Source: Planctomycetaceae bacterium (GTDB lineage Bacteria; Planctomycetota; Planctomycetia; Pirellulales; Pirellulaceae). From it: a DNA stretch of 8,393 bases. Under the pieces are notes generated by a model. That model was not told the DNA's origin. It saw nothing but the letters and a program-made list of their open reading frames with translations, and made no database searches. The position numbers and the translations under genes are program-made. Each line of letters starts with the position of its first letter. The stretch's first letter is position 1. The stretch covers positions 1 to 8,393 of the forward strand of contig SKVE01000675.1 in assembly GCA_007129635.1 (NCBI GenBank). Direction: 5' to 3'. Positions 1 through 6,189 of the stretch are shown piece by piece.

Positions 1-1624
1 ATTCCTTGATGTACGGGATCAGCGCCGGGCTCATGCTGAAACTGCGCAATCCCATGCCCAACAAGACGGCATAGGACATGGTGTGCCCGGCCATCTCGCC
101 ACACAGGGTCACCGGTTTGCCGGCGTCCAAGCAGGCTCGGATCACCTTATTCAAAATCTGAAGGACCGGCGGGGCCAACGGCTGGCATAGATGGGCCACC
201 TTGGGATTGTCTCGATCGGCAGCCATCAAATACTGCACCAGGTCGTTCGAACCGATCGACACGAAATCCACCTCGTCCAGCATCAGGTCGATGGAGATCG
301 CTGCGGCGGGAACCTCCAGCATCATCCCCAACGGGACCCGAGTGTACGGCTTTTGTTCCGCGTCTAACTGCTGCTGGGCGTCCCGCACCACGCGTTTCAC
401 CTCGATGATCTCCTCCAAGGTGGTGATCATGGGGAACATCAGCCGCACTTCGCCGCCCAGTTCCTGGGTGATGGCGGCCGCTCGCATGACCGCTCGCAGT
501 TGAGGTAGCAGGAAGTTGGGGTGTTCGAAGCATAATCGGATACTTCGCCAGCCCATGAACGGGTTCGATTCGCGATGCATCCGGCCCAAGAACGGCAGGG
601 TCTTATCACCGCCCAAGTCGATGCTGCGGATCGTTACGCGATGGGCAGGAGCGGCCTTGATCACCTCGACGTACAGCTTCACCTGCTCTTCTTCACCGGG
701 CACAGTGGGATGCGTCAAGTACAGATACTCGGTACGAAACAACCCGACACCCGTTGCCCCCATCGCCCGGGCCGCCTCGGCGTCTGAAACGCTGTTCACG
801 TTCGCCAGCAACTCGACAGGTACACCGCCAGCCGTCTCGGCCGGGAGATCGCGATTCTCGACCAGATGATCCTTAAAATCGAAGAATTCCCGCTCCAATT
901 TCAAGTAAGCAGCCTGCGCCTCGGCGTCGGGATCGATGATCACTAAGCCCTCTCGGCCATCGACCACCAGATGGTCGCCCGTCTTGACGATCTCCAGGAT
1001 ATCCTCGATCCCAGAAACAGCGGGGATGCCCAGGCCGCGAGCCACAATCGCCGCATGACTGGTTTCCGAACCGCATCGGGTCACGATCCCACGTATCTTC
1101 AACGCGTCGATCCCGACCACCTGGGAAGGCAGGAGCTCATCCACCACCAGAATAACGGGGTTCGTTGGAAGCAGGTCGTCCTGCTCGACCGAATCGTTCT
1201 GCAAATGCCGCTCGACACGCTGGAGGACATCTTGGATGTCGGTCAGTCGTTCCCGGAAATAACTGTCATTGAACTTGGAAAACGCGTCGCTGTACAGTTC
1301 TAAAGCGTGGTGTAGGGCCCCCTGAGCCGTCAGTTTGTTCTGGATGATCCCCTCTTGGATGCGATCGACTAGCGAAGTATCGCTGAGAATCGCCCGATGA
1401 ACATCGAAGATCGACGCATCGCTTTGGCTCAACTGTTGCTCAGCCTTCTGTTGGATGACGATCAGATCCTCCTCGGCTCGCCACCGGGCGGCTTCATACC
1501 GTGACAATTCGGTCTGGATATCGACCTCGCCCGCTGATGGCGCAGCGGGCGGCAGGAATAGTTTATTGGCACAATACGCTGTCCCGACAGCAATTCCGGG
1601 GGATACGGCGACTCCCTTTCGCAT
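1..1624 (-). CDS. ptsI: Phosphoenolpyruvate-protein phosphotransferase (PTS Enzyme I), 3' end outside window
   Basis: Enzyme I takes phosphate from PEP onto a histidine and passes it to HPr in the cytoplasm, the first step of the phosphotransferase system. The frame is open for 541 codons from ATG at 1624 (MRKGVAVSPGIAVG) to the left edge. Known family landmarks are all visible: the phospho-His motif GSETSHAAIVAR with His190, PEP-binding Arg297 (LFRTEYLYL) and Arg333 (RSIDLGGDKTLPF), NPFMGWRSIR, GSNDLVQYLMAADRDN, and the active-site CGEMAG with Cys508. Numbering runs one to six residues above E. coli EI (His189, Arg296, Arg332, Cys502), so about 35-40 C-terminal residues are off the window. 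No HPr or EII gene lies upstream; the next gene is divergent. A loose AGGATGG precedes the start. The start is supported by the normal Enzyme I N-terminus. No frameshift is seen. Confidence 0.97.
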   Translation of the reverse strand, partial: MRKGVAVSPGIAVGTAYCANKLFLPPAAPSAGEVDIQTELSRYEAARWRAEEDLIVIQQKAEQQLSQSDASIFDVHRAILSDTSLVDRIQEGIIQNKLTAQGALHHALELYSDAFSKFNDSYFRERLTDIQDVLQRVERHLQNDSVEQDDLLPTNPVILVVDELLPSQVVGIDALKIRGIVTRCGSETSHAAIVARGLGIPAVSGIEDILEIVKTGDHLVVDGREGLVIIDPDAEAQAAYLKLEREFFDFKDHLVENRDLPAETAGGVPVELLANVNSVSDAEAARAMGATGVGLFRTEYLYLTHPTVPGEEEQVKLYVEVIKAAPAHRVTIRSIDLGGDKTLPFLGRMHRESNPFMGWRSIRLCFEHPNFLLPQLRAVMRAAAITQELGGEVRLMFPMITTLEEIIEVKRVVRDAQQQLDAEQKPYTRVPLGMMLEVPAAAISIDLMLDEVDFVSIGSNDLVQYLMAADRDNPKVAHLCQPLAPPVLQILNKVIRACLDAGKPVTLCGEMAGHTMSYAVLLGMGLRSFSMSPALIPYIKE

Positions 1625-1690
1625 GGACCACCATCCTAACTGTCAAGCTCGCACTTTGAAACATTTGCGGCTTGACACGTGAAATCTGAG

Positions 1691-1719
1691 TTGTGTAGGG
1701 GAATTGCGCTAAGTATACT
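1691..1719 (+). promoter_or_regulatory. Candidate sigma70-like promoter for the fatty-acid module
   Basis: TTGTGT (1691-1696) and TATACT (1714-1719) are separated by exactly 17 bp. The -10 matches the consensus at five of six positions and the -35 at its first three. Transcription would start near 1726, leaving a leader of about 60 nt before the dehydratase ATG at 1786. The -10 lies inside the palindrome AGTATACT (1712-1719), so the same bases read TATACT on the minus strand too, but I see no good -35 for a leftward promoter there. Call made by eye. Confidence 0.4.
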
Positions 1720-1785
1720 AACCGGCTTTCTGCCGACCACGAAAGAATTCGGTACGTGACGCGCCCGAATATAACGAGAAGGGCC

Positions 1786-2271
1786 ATGCGGTTCACCTTG
1801 ATCGACCAAATCTCCGATCTTAAACCGGGCCGCAGTATCTCGGTCGTAAAAATTTTGTCTCCGACAGAAGAGTATTTGCAAGATCATTTTCCTTGTTTTC
1901 CGGTCATGCCGGGGGTCCTGATGCTCGAAGCCATGTATCAGGCCAGCGCACTGCTGGTGTCTGCAACGGAGAATTTTCAGCACTCGACCATCCTGCTGAA
2001 GGAAGCCAGAAACGTCAAGTATACCGATTTCATGGAACCCGGGGAAAGACTGGAGGTCCATTGCGAGTTGGTCAACATGCAAGATTCGTTGGCCATCTTA
2101 AAGGCATGGGGAACGGTCGGCCAGCGAAAAGTGATCAGCGGGAAACTGGTGCTGGAGCGATTCAACGTCAGTGATCGGCTGCCAGGGCGAGCGGCCCGAG
2201 ACGAGTACGCTCGGTTGAAAATGCGGCAGCATTTGGAAATGCTGCAATGCACAAACCACACCCGAGAATAA
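1786..2271 (+). CDS. fabZ: FabZ-type 3-hydroxyacyl-ACP dehydratase (hotdog fold, intact catalytic dyad)
   Basis: This 161-residue protein is a hotdog-fold dehydratase that would remove water from 3-hydroxyacyl-ACP during chain elongation. The signature DHFPCFPVMPGVLMLEAMYQA carries the expected catalytic His34 and Glu48 and the conserved Gln52. One departure is Cys37 where FabZ usually has Gly in HFPGxP. The second half (KEARNVKYTDFMEPGE) is the typical strand before the dimer edge. A tail of about 30 charged residues after the hotdog domain has no assigned role. ATG 1786 is preferred over GTG 1756 because the family N-terminus begins MRFxLID and AGAAGGG ends 2 nt before it, although that spacing is short. 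It is the first gene of the rightward module, 51 bp before the ACP gene. Whether it serves primary or specialised fatty-acid synthesis is inference; the neighbours suggest the latter. Confidence 0.88.
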   Translation: MRFTLIDQISDLKPGRSISVVKILSPTEEYLQDHFPCFPVMPGVLMLEAMYQASALLVSATENFQHSTILLKEARNVKYTDFMEPGERLEVHCELVNMQDSLAILKAWGTVGQRKVISGKLVLERFNVSDRLPGRAARDEYARLKMRQHLEMLQCTNHTRE

Positions 2272-2322
2272 GAAATAACTCAGGAGTGGTAGTTTTGTAC
2301 CTTATTAAGACGGAGTTGATTG

Positions 2323-2712
2323 ATGCCAACCCATGAAGAAGTTTTCGAAAAAGTCCGAACCGCGCTGGTCGACGCCTTAGGAGTCGACGACGACGAGGTG
2401 ACTCCCGAGTCCACGATGGTGGGTGACTTGGGGGCCGAATCCATCGACTTTTTGGACATCGTGTTTCGACTGGAAAAAGCATTCGGAATCGAAATACCAC
2501 GGGCCGAACTGTTTCCCGATGATGTGTTGACCAGCGCCGAATACGTTCAAGACGGAAAGGTCACCGAAGCAGGTCTGATAGAACTGGAGAAACGCATGCC
2601 GTTTGCAGATCTGTCGAAGTTCAAGGAAAATCCGGCGGTCCAGGAATTTGGAAACATGTTGACGGTCGACGACCTGTGCCGTTATGTGGTCAGCAAAGTC
2701 AATGCCAACTAA
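2323..2712 (+). CDS. Unusually long acyl carrier protein
   Basis: This 129-residue acidic protein is an acyl carrier protein. Helix I (EEVFEKVRTALVDALG) leads to the phosphopantetheine site GDLGAESIDFLDIVFRLE, with Ser40 as the attachment residue in an E-S-I context instead of the common D-S-L. FGIEIP follows as in ordinary ACPs. A normal ACP of about 80 residues would then run almost directly into helix III; here about 35 extra residues (roughly 62-112) intervene, including LTSAEYVQDGKVTEAG and a KRMPF stretch, before the helix-III-like LTVDDLCRYVVSKV. GGAG (2312-2315) sits 7 nt before ATG 2323, which favours it over the TTG at 2320. Position between two hotdog genes and before a ketosynthase suggests it carries the chain for this module. 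It could be a secondary ACP rather than the housekeeping one. Confidence 0.9.
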   Translation: MPTHEEVFEKVRTALVDALGVDDDEVTPESTMVGDLGAESIDFLDIVFRLEKAFGIEIPRAELFPDDVLTSAEYVQDGKVTEAGLIELEKRMPFADLSKFKENPAVQEFGNMLTVDDLCRYVVSKVNAN

Positions 2713-2797
2713 TCGCGTTGCTCGCAGATTGTGAGGACTGATCGGACGGTGCGGTCGACTTAGGGACGTCAAGAAGATCCGTGTGGCGTTTTGGGGG

Positions 2798-2867
2798 AGG
2801 TCGGGAGTCGTTTTCGGGCAAGAAGTCTCCGTCTGGTGCTTCGTTGCCTGAAAACGACTCCCGACCT
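2798..2867. repeat. Long inverted repeat / hairpin between the ACP and second hotdog genes
   Basis: Arms 2798-2821 and 2844-2867 are 24 bp each and complementary at 23 positions. The one difference (G2816 against T2849) is a G-U pair in RNA, so a transcript would form a fully paired 24-bp stem. GAAG (2822-2825) and CTTC (2839-2842) can extend it past a one-base bulge, leaving a 13-nt loop. No U-run follows on either strand, so it is not a classical intrinsic terminator. It lies in a 217-bp gap (2713-2929) in which I see nothing else of note, ending 62 bp before the next ATG. It may be a REP/MITE-type insertion or an mRNA processing or attenuation structure. Confidence 0.85.
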
Positions 2868-2929
2868 GCTTCGTGTCGTCAGTTCCCTGCGGTCAGATAA
2901 CTGTTCATTCCGGTTTGGATGTGCCCGCC

Positions 2930-3493
2930 ATGCGCTGGTTCTGGATCGATCGATTCTTGGAATTCGAGAGCGGACGTCGCGCAGTCGCAGTCAAGAACGT
3001 GAGCTACGCGGAGGAGCAAATCCCTGATTACGCCTTATCCATGCCGATCATGCCCGGGTCACTGATCCTCGAGGGGATGGCTCATACAGGCGGTTTGCTT
3101 GTGGCCGAGAGTGGAGGTTTTCTGCAACGAGTTGTTCTCGCCAAAGTAGGCAAGATTCTCTTTCACGACTATGCGACGCCCGGGGATCAACTGATTTACA
3201 CCAGCGAGATCCAGTCCTTCCAAGCGCGAGGCGCCTTGGTTCATTCGACAGCTCACCTGGATGGCCTACTGATGGCGGAAGCCGACGTGGTGTTTGCCCA
3301 CTTGGATGAACGTTTTGCAGGCATCCAGTTATATGATCCGGCCGAATATTTGGGTATCTTACGATCGTACCGTTTATTCGAAGTGGGGATTCGGTCGGAT
3401 GGCCGTCCCATCGAAGTGCCTGAGCACATGCTGGATGCCGAGCGACGGTGGTTGGATACCGAGCGGCAACGTTGTGCGAAGCAATCCCCGTGA
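2930..3493 (+). CDS. FabZ-like hotdog protein lacking the usual catalytic His
   Basis: This 187-residue protein is a second hotdog-fold relative of FabZ. It aligns by eye with the first hotdog gene: EEQIPDYALSMPIMPGSLIL occupies the place of EEYLQDHFPCFPVMPGVLML. In that alignment the catalytic His34 is Tyr34 (TAC), Gln52 is His52, and Glu48 is kept. The rest is well conserved in style (VVLAKVGKILFHDYATPGDQL, MAEADVVFAHLDERFAG), and a tail of about 50 residues follows the hotdog domain, so the gene is not decaying. ATG 2930 gives the start MRWFWIDRF, equivalent to MRFTLIDQI of its neighbour; no good ribosome-binding site is seen, and in-frame GTG codons at 2921 and 2873 are alternatives. It ends 30 bp before the ketosynthase. 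It may be an accessory subunit of a mixed dehydratase, an acyl-binding protein or a thioesterase-like hotdog; the fold is much surer than the activity. Confidence 0.82.
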   Translation: MRWFWIDRFLEFESGRRAVAVKNVSYAEEQIPDYALSMPIMPGSLILEGMAHTGGLLVAESGGFLQRVVLAKVGKILFHDYATPGDQLIYTSEIQSFQARGALVHSTAHLDGLLMAEADVVFAHLDERFAGIQLYDPAEYLGILRSYRLFEVGIRSDGRPIEVPEHMLDAERRWLDTERQRCAKQSP

Positions 3494-3523
3494 CCCCGTG
3501 CGAGATGAAAGGTGAAATGGCCG

Positions 3524-4807
3524 ATGAGGCGACGTGTGGTTATCACTGGTGTCGGTGTCATCAATCCGATGGGGCACGATATCGAAACGATGTGGGATGG
3601 TTTGAAAGAAGGACGTTCGGGGGTCGGTTACACCACGATCTTCGATGCCAGCAGTTTTCCCACCCGAATCGCGGCGGAAATCAAAGATTGGGATTTCTCC
3701 CAAGTGGTGGAAGATCCCGAGCGTTGGACGGATCGAGGCAGGCACACCAAGTTTGCCATCGGTGCCGCAAAACAAGCCGTCGGTGGTTCGGGAATCCTGG
3801 ATGCGAAACTCGACCCGCGACGGTTGGGCGTCTACCTTGGCGCCGGGGAGGGGAATCAAGATTTCATCTCCTTCAGCCGGATGATGACCGCCGCGTTGGA
3901 ACCCGACGGGCTGAATTTGACGCGTTTCATCCGCGCTGGCATGGATACGCTGCAACCGATGGCGGAATTGGAGCAAGAACCGAGTGTTCCGGTCGGGCAT
4001 GTGGCCGCTATGTTTAATGCTCAGGGCCCCAATGTGAATTGCTTGACCGCGTGCGCGGCCAGCAGTCAGGCGATCGGCGAAGCGACGGAGATCATCCGCC
4101 GCGGCGATGCCGATGCGATGATTTCCGGCGGGACGCACAGCATGATCCACCCCTTCGGCGTGACCGGCTTTAATCTGCTGACCGCGTTGTCAACGCGAAA
4201 CGACGAGCCCCAGCGGGCTTCGCGCCCTTTCGATCGTTTGCGGGACGGTTTTGTGTTGGGCGAGGGCGGCGCGATGATCGTGCTGGAGGAACTGGAACAT
4301 GCGAAACGCAGGGGCGCACCCATTCATGGTGAAATCCTTGGATACGGTTCCACGGCCGATGCCTACCGGATCACCGACATTCATCCCGAAGGTCGCGGGG
4401 CGATCGGTTGCATGAGTATGGCCATCAAAGACGCTGGTCTAACTCCCGATGCCATCGATTATGTCAACGCTCATGGCACCAGCACGGCCGTCAATGATCG
4501 AGTCGAATCGGTGGCATGCCGAGTTCTGTTCGGCCCGCGAGCCATGCAGGTTCCCGTCTCCAGTACCAAAAGCATGATGGGCCACCTGATCGCTGCGGCG
4601 GGGGTGACCGAGTTGATCGTTTGTCTGCTGGCGATCCGCGATCAGGTCTTGCCACCCACGATCAATTACGAAAACCCCGATCCCAACTGTGATTTGGACT
4701 ACGTACCGAACGAGGCGCGTCCTGCCCGATGCGAAGTCGCGTTGAACAACAGCTTCGGCTTCGGCGGCCAGAATGTTACCATCTGCGTTAGTCGGTATCG
4801 GGATTGA
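3524..4807 (+). CDS. fabF: Beta-ketoacyl-ACP synthase II-type condensing enzyme
   Basis: This 427-residue thiolase-fold ketosynthase would condense an acyl chain with malonyl-ACP. The Cys-His-His triad and lysine are visible: Cys177 in NCLTACAASSQ, His317 in NAHGTST, Lys349 in SSTKSMMGH and His354 in GHLIAAAG, with the usual C-terminal NNSFGFGGQN. It is slightly longer than E. coli FabF; the stretch from GAGEGNQDF (about 106) to the catalytic Cys appears about a dozen residues longer. ATG 3524 gives MRRRVVITGVG, the normal family start, with AAAGGTGA at 3508-3515; GTG 3512 would add four residues. As last gene of the module it supplies elongation, while dehydratases and ACP lie upstream. It could instead be a chain-length-determining or specialised synthase; no acyltransferase or partner chain-length factor is nearby. 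Confidence 0.93.
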   Translation: MRRRVVITGVGVINPMGHDIETMWDGLKEGRSGVGYTTIFDASSFPTRIAAEIKDWDFSQVVEDPERWTDRGRHTKFAIGAAKQAVGGSGILDAKLDPRRLGVYLGAGEGNQDFISFSRMMTAALEPDGLNLTRFIRAGMDTLQPMAELEQEPSVPVGHVAAMFNAQGPNVNCLTACAASSQAIGEATEIIRRGDADAMISGGTHSMIHPFGVTGFNLLTALSTRNDEPQRASRPFDRLRDGFVLGEGGAMIVLEELEHAKRRGAPIHGEILGYGSTADAYRITDIHPEGRGAIGCMSMAIKDAGLTPDAIDYVNAHGTSTAVNDRVESVACRVLFGPRAMQVPVSSTKSMMGHLIAAAGVTELIVCLLAIRDQVLPPTINYENPDPNCDLDYVPNEARPARCEVALNNSFGFGGQNVTICVSRYRD

Positions 4808-4854
4808 TTGCCCCCCTTGGTCATCGCCAGCGGCGACGACCAGATCCGGGCAAG

Positions 4855-4891
4855 AAATAAAAAAACCCGAAGCCTGCGAAAGCTTCGGGTT
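4855..4891 (-). terminator. Rho-independent terminator for the small lipoprotein gene
   Basis: A perfect 10-bp stem (4864-4873 with 4882-4891, AACCCGAAGC/GCTTCGGGTT) with an 8-nt loop is followed on the minus strand by seven T, an A and three more T. It starts ten bases beyond the stop of the minus-strand gene. Read rightward, the same hairpin has no U-run after it, so it would be a poor terminator for the ketosynthase transcript. Confidence 0.9.
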
Positions 4892-4900
4892 GCGAGCGGT

Positions 4901-5197
4901 CTAGTGGCCGATACTGGGTGGATCGTTGGCCAAAAAATCGCGTGGTCCTCGCACCGTGTAATATGGGTACGCGTACGTCCCAACGGGTGGACCTGCTGGC
5001 CCCGTCTGTGGCGCATGATGTCGCCAGCCCTGGGTTTCCTGGATCGCATAAGCCGCGTTGCCGCCGATCGATTGACCAACCAGACCGCCACCAGGGCACG
5101 CGCAACCCGAATGCGCGGGGCGCGTCTGATGGCGGAGACAGCCGACGTGTAGGGGCAACAGGAACGCCAAAACGGTCATCAAAAGAAATCGCTTCAT
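4901..5197 (-). CDS. Small secreted or lipid-anchored protein with a YPYYTVRGPRDFL C-terminal motif
   Basis: This 98-residue protein has no function I recognise. It starts with a signal peptide: MKRF, then a hydrophobic stretch (LLMTVLAFLLPL), then a Cys at position 20 in LHVGC. The Gly-Cys pair suggests a lipobox, but the -3 residue is His instead of Leu, so lipidation is probable, not sure; the alternative is a soluble periplasmic protein. The mature part is low in complexity, with CACPGGG, several His and Gly/Pro-rich segments, and ends YAYPYYTVRGPRDFLANDPPSIGH. From memory, short planctomycete proteins share a tail of this kind. ATG 5197 is chosen because it opens the signal peptide and AAGGA (5209-5213) lies 11 nt before it; the frame continues upstream to 5275, but that would put a hydrophilic extension ahead of the signal. 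It is transcribed against its neighbours, divergent from trpF, and has its own terminator. Confidence 0.75.
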   Translation of the reverse strand: MKRFLLMTVLAFLLPLHVGCLRHQTRPAHSGCACPGGGLVGQSIGGNAAYAIQETQGWRHHAPQTGPAGPPVGTYAYPYYTVRGPRDFLANDPPSIGH

Positions 5198-5295
5198 CTC
5201 TGGGGTGTCCTTCGCAACCTGGGTCGTAACATCCTCAAAGGTTTCATCGGCCTTGCATTCCCGAGAATCCAACAAATCGTCAAAGGTGGAACCAG

Positions 5296-5958
5296 ATGTT
5301 TCGGATCAAGATCTGTGGCGTCACGTGCGTCCAGGATGCGATGATGGTCGCCCAATCCGGTGCCGACGCCCTGGGCCTGAACTTCTACCCGTCCAGTCGA
5401 CGTTATGTCACCCAGCGCCAAGCAGAAGAAATCAGTCGCTGCCTGCCCGACAATACAACCCGCGTGGGGGTGTTTGTCAACGCTTCCGTCAGCCAGATGT
5501 GCGATCTGGCCGAACATCTGCGATTGGACTGGTTGCAATTGCATGGCGACGAATCGCCGGAAATCATCGCGAGCTTGGCACCTCGTCGCGTCCTGCGAGC
5601 TTTTCGACCAAGAGAGCGGGACTTGCAGCAGGAGATAGAGTATCTGCAATTTTGCCGAGCCCGATCTGCGGTGCCCGAGGCCGTTTTGATCGATGCCTAC
5701 GATCCCCGCGAGTACGGTGGGACGGGCAAGACGGCGGATTGGTCGGCCGTGCCCGCCTTTCAAGATCAAGTGGCTCCCATCCCGGTCGTGCTGGCCGGAG
5801 GCTTACGAGCTGATAACGTCGGTGAGGCGATCCGTATGGCGAGGCCAGCGGCTGTCGACACGGCCAGCGGCGTCGAGATCCACCCGGGTCGCAAGGACGC
5901 GGAACTGGTCCGGGCCTTCGTGGATGCTGCGCGCAGCGTCTGGCGTGAGATCGATTGA
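5296..5958 (+). CDS. trpF: Phosphoribosylanthranilate isomerase
   Basis: TrpF converts N-(5-phosphoribosyl)anthranilate to the carboxyphenylamino-deoxyribulose phosphate in tryptophan synthesis, in the cytoplasm. The 220-residue protein is a full-length single TIM barrel. The family base Cys7 is in KICGVT and the general acid Asp133 in VLIDAYDPREYGGTGK. The phosphate-binding elements VLAGGL (165-170) and DTASGVE (188-194) are present, as are LGLNFYPSSRR and VGVFVN. AGGTGGA ends 5 nt before ATG 5296, a strong ribosome-binding site. No other trp gene is visible, so it is not in a trp operon here. The 98-bp space to the divergent lipoprotein gene must hold both promoters, but I see no convincing pair of boxes there. 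Confidence 0.97.
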   Translation: MFRIKICGVTCVQDAMMVAQSGADALGLNFYPSSRRYVTQRQAEEISRCLPDNTTRVGVFVNASVSQMCDLAEHLRLDWLQLHGDESPEIIASLAPRRVLRAFRPRERDLQQEIEYLQFCRARSAVPEAVLIDAYDPREYGGTGKTADWSAVPAFQDQVAPIPVVLAGGLRADNVGEAIRMARPAAVDTASGVEIHPGRKDAELVRAFVDAARSVWREID

Positions 5959-6000
5959 TGGACCGAATACCGAGTTGACGACTCCAAAATGGTGGGGGAG

Positions 6001-6029
6001 TTGTTCAACGGCTGGTCGCGGTCTATCAT
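6001..6029 (+). promoter_or_regulatory. Candidate promoter upstream of ahcY
   Basis: TTGTTC (6001-6006) and TATCAT (6024-6029) are 17 bp apart. The -10 matches consensus at five of six positions and the -35 at three, the same quality and spacing as the candidate at 1691-1719. Transcription from about 6036 would carry the palindromic element at 6052-6151 in a leader of about 150 nt before ahcY. Called by eye. Confidence 0.3.
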
Positions 6030-6051
6030 GTCACGACGAAAAAACCGCCTT

Positions 6052-6151
6052 AGCACCGTTCGAGAAATAACTGACGCATTTTCTGCCCCCTCACCCTGCC
6101 CTCTCCCACGAGGGGCGTGGGACATTTGACAGTTATTTCTCGAACGGTGCT
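6052..6151. repeat. MITE-like palindromic element with perfect 22-bp terminal inverted repeats
   Basis: Arms 6052-6073 and 6130-6151 are perfect 22-bp inverted copies (one reads AGCACCGTTCGAGAAATAAC plus TG). If the element is taken as 6053-6150, TTA stands directly on both sides (6050-6052 and 6151-6153), as a short target duplication would. The core holds a C-rich tract (CCCCCTCACCCTGCCCTCTC) and a nested hairpin, TCCCACG (6104-6110) with CGTGGGA (6116-6122) around a 5-nt loop. It has no reading frame of its own, so it would be non-autonomous. It lies between trpF and ahcY, ending 38 bp before the ahcY start. Its RNA would fold strongly and could affect readthrough from trpF or ahcY leader stability. 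No second copy is in this window. Confidence 0.85.
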
Positions 6152-6189
6152 TAACGGCGAAAGCATTTCTTATTCATGGGAAAGAATCG

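Noticed and set aside
147..1303. Several open frames on both strands over ptsI
   Set aside because: The continuous 541-codon Enzyme I frame explains this region with every catalytic motif; the others are shadows.
1672..1677. Perfect TTGACA hexamer upstream of the dehydratase gene
   Set aside because: At 17 bp spacing the downstream hexamer is GTAGGG, not a -10; the good TATACT box is 36 bp away and pairs better with TTGTGT at 1691.
2271..2280. AGAAATAACT, shared with the arm of the element at 6052-6151
   Set aside because: Only ten bases, not extended as a second arm or element, and A/T-rich enough to occur by chance.
3374..4150. 258-codon minus-strand frame
   Set aside because: Antisense to the second hotdog gene and the ketosynthase, both well supported; its translation is rich in Arg, His and Asp without motifs.
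4864..4891. Bidirectional terminator serving the ketosynthase as well
   Set aside because: The hairpin is symmetrical but the T-run is only on the minus-strand side; rightward it is followed by GCGAGCGG.
5198..5275. N-terminal extension of the small lipoprotein to 5275
   Set aside because: It would put 26 mostly polar residues before the hydrophobic signal segment, while AAGGA precedes ATG 5197.
5959..6189. Possible SAH or SAM riboswitch upstream of ahcY
   Set aside because: No recognisable conserved core by eye; the structure present is explained by the palindromic element.
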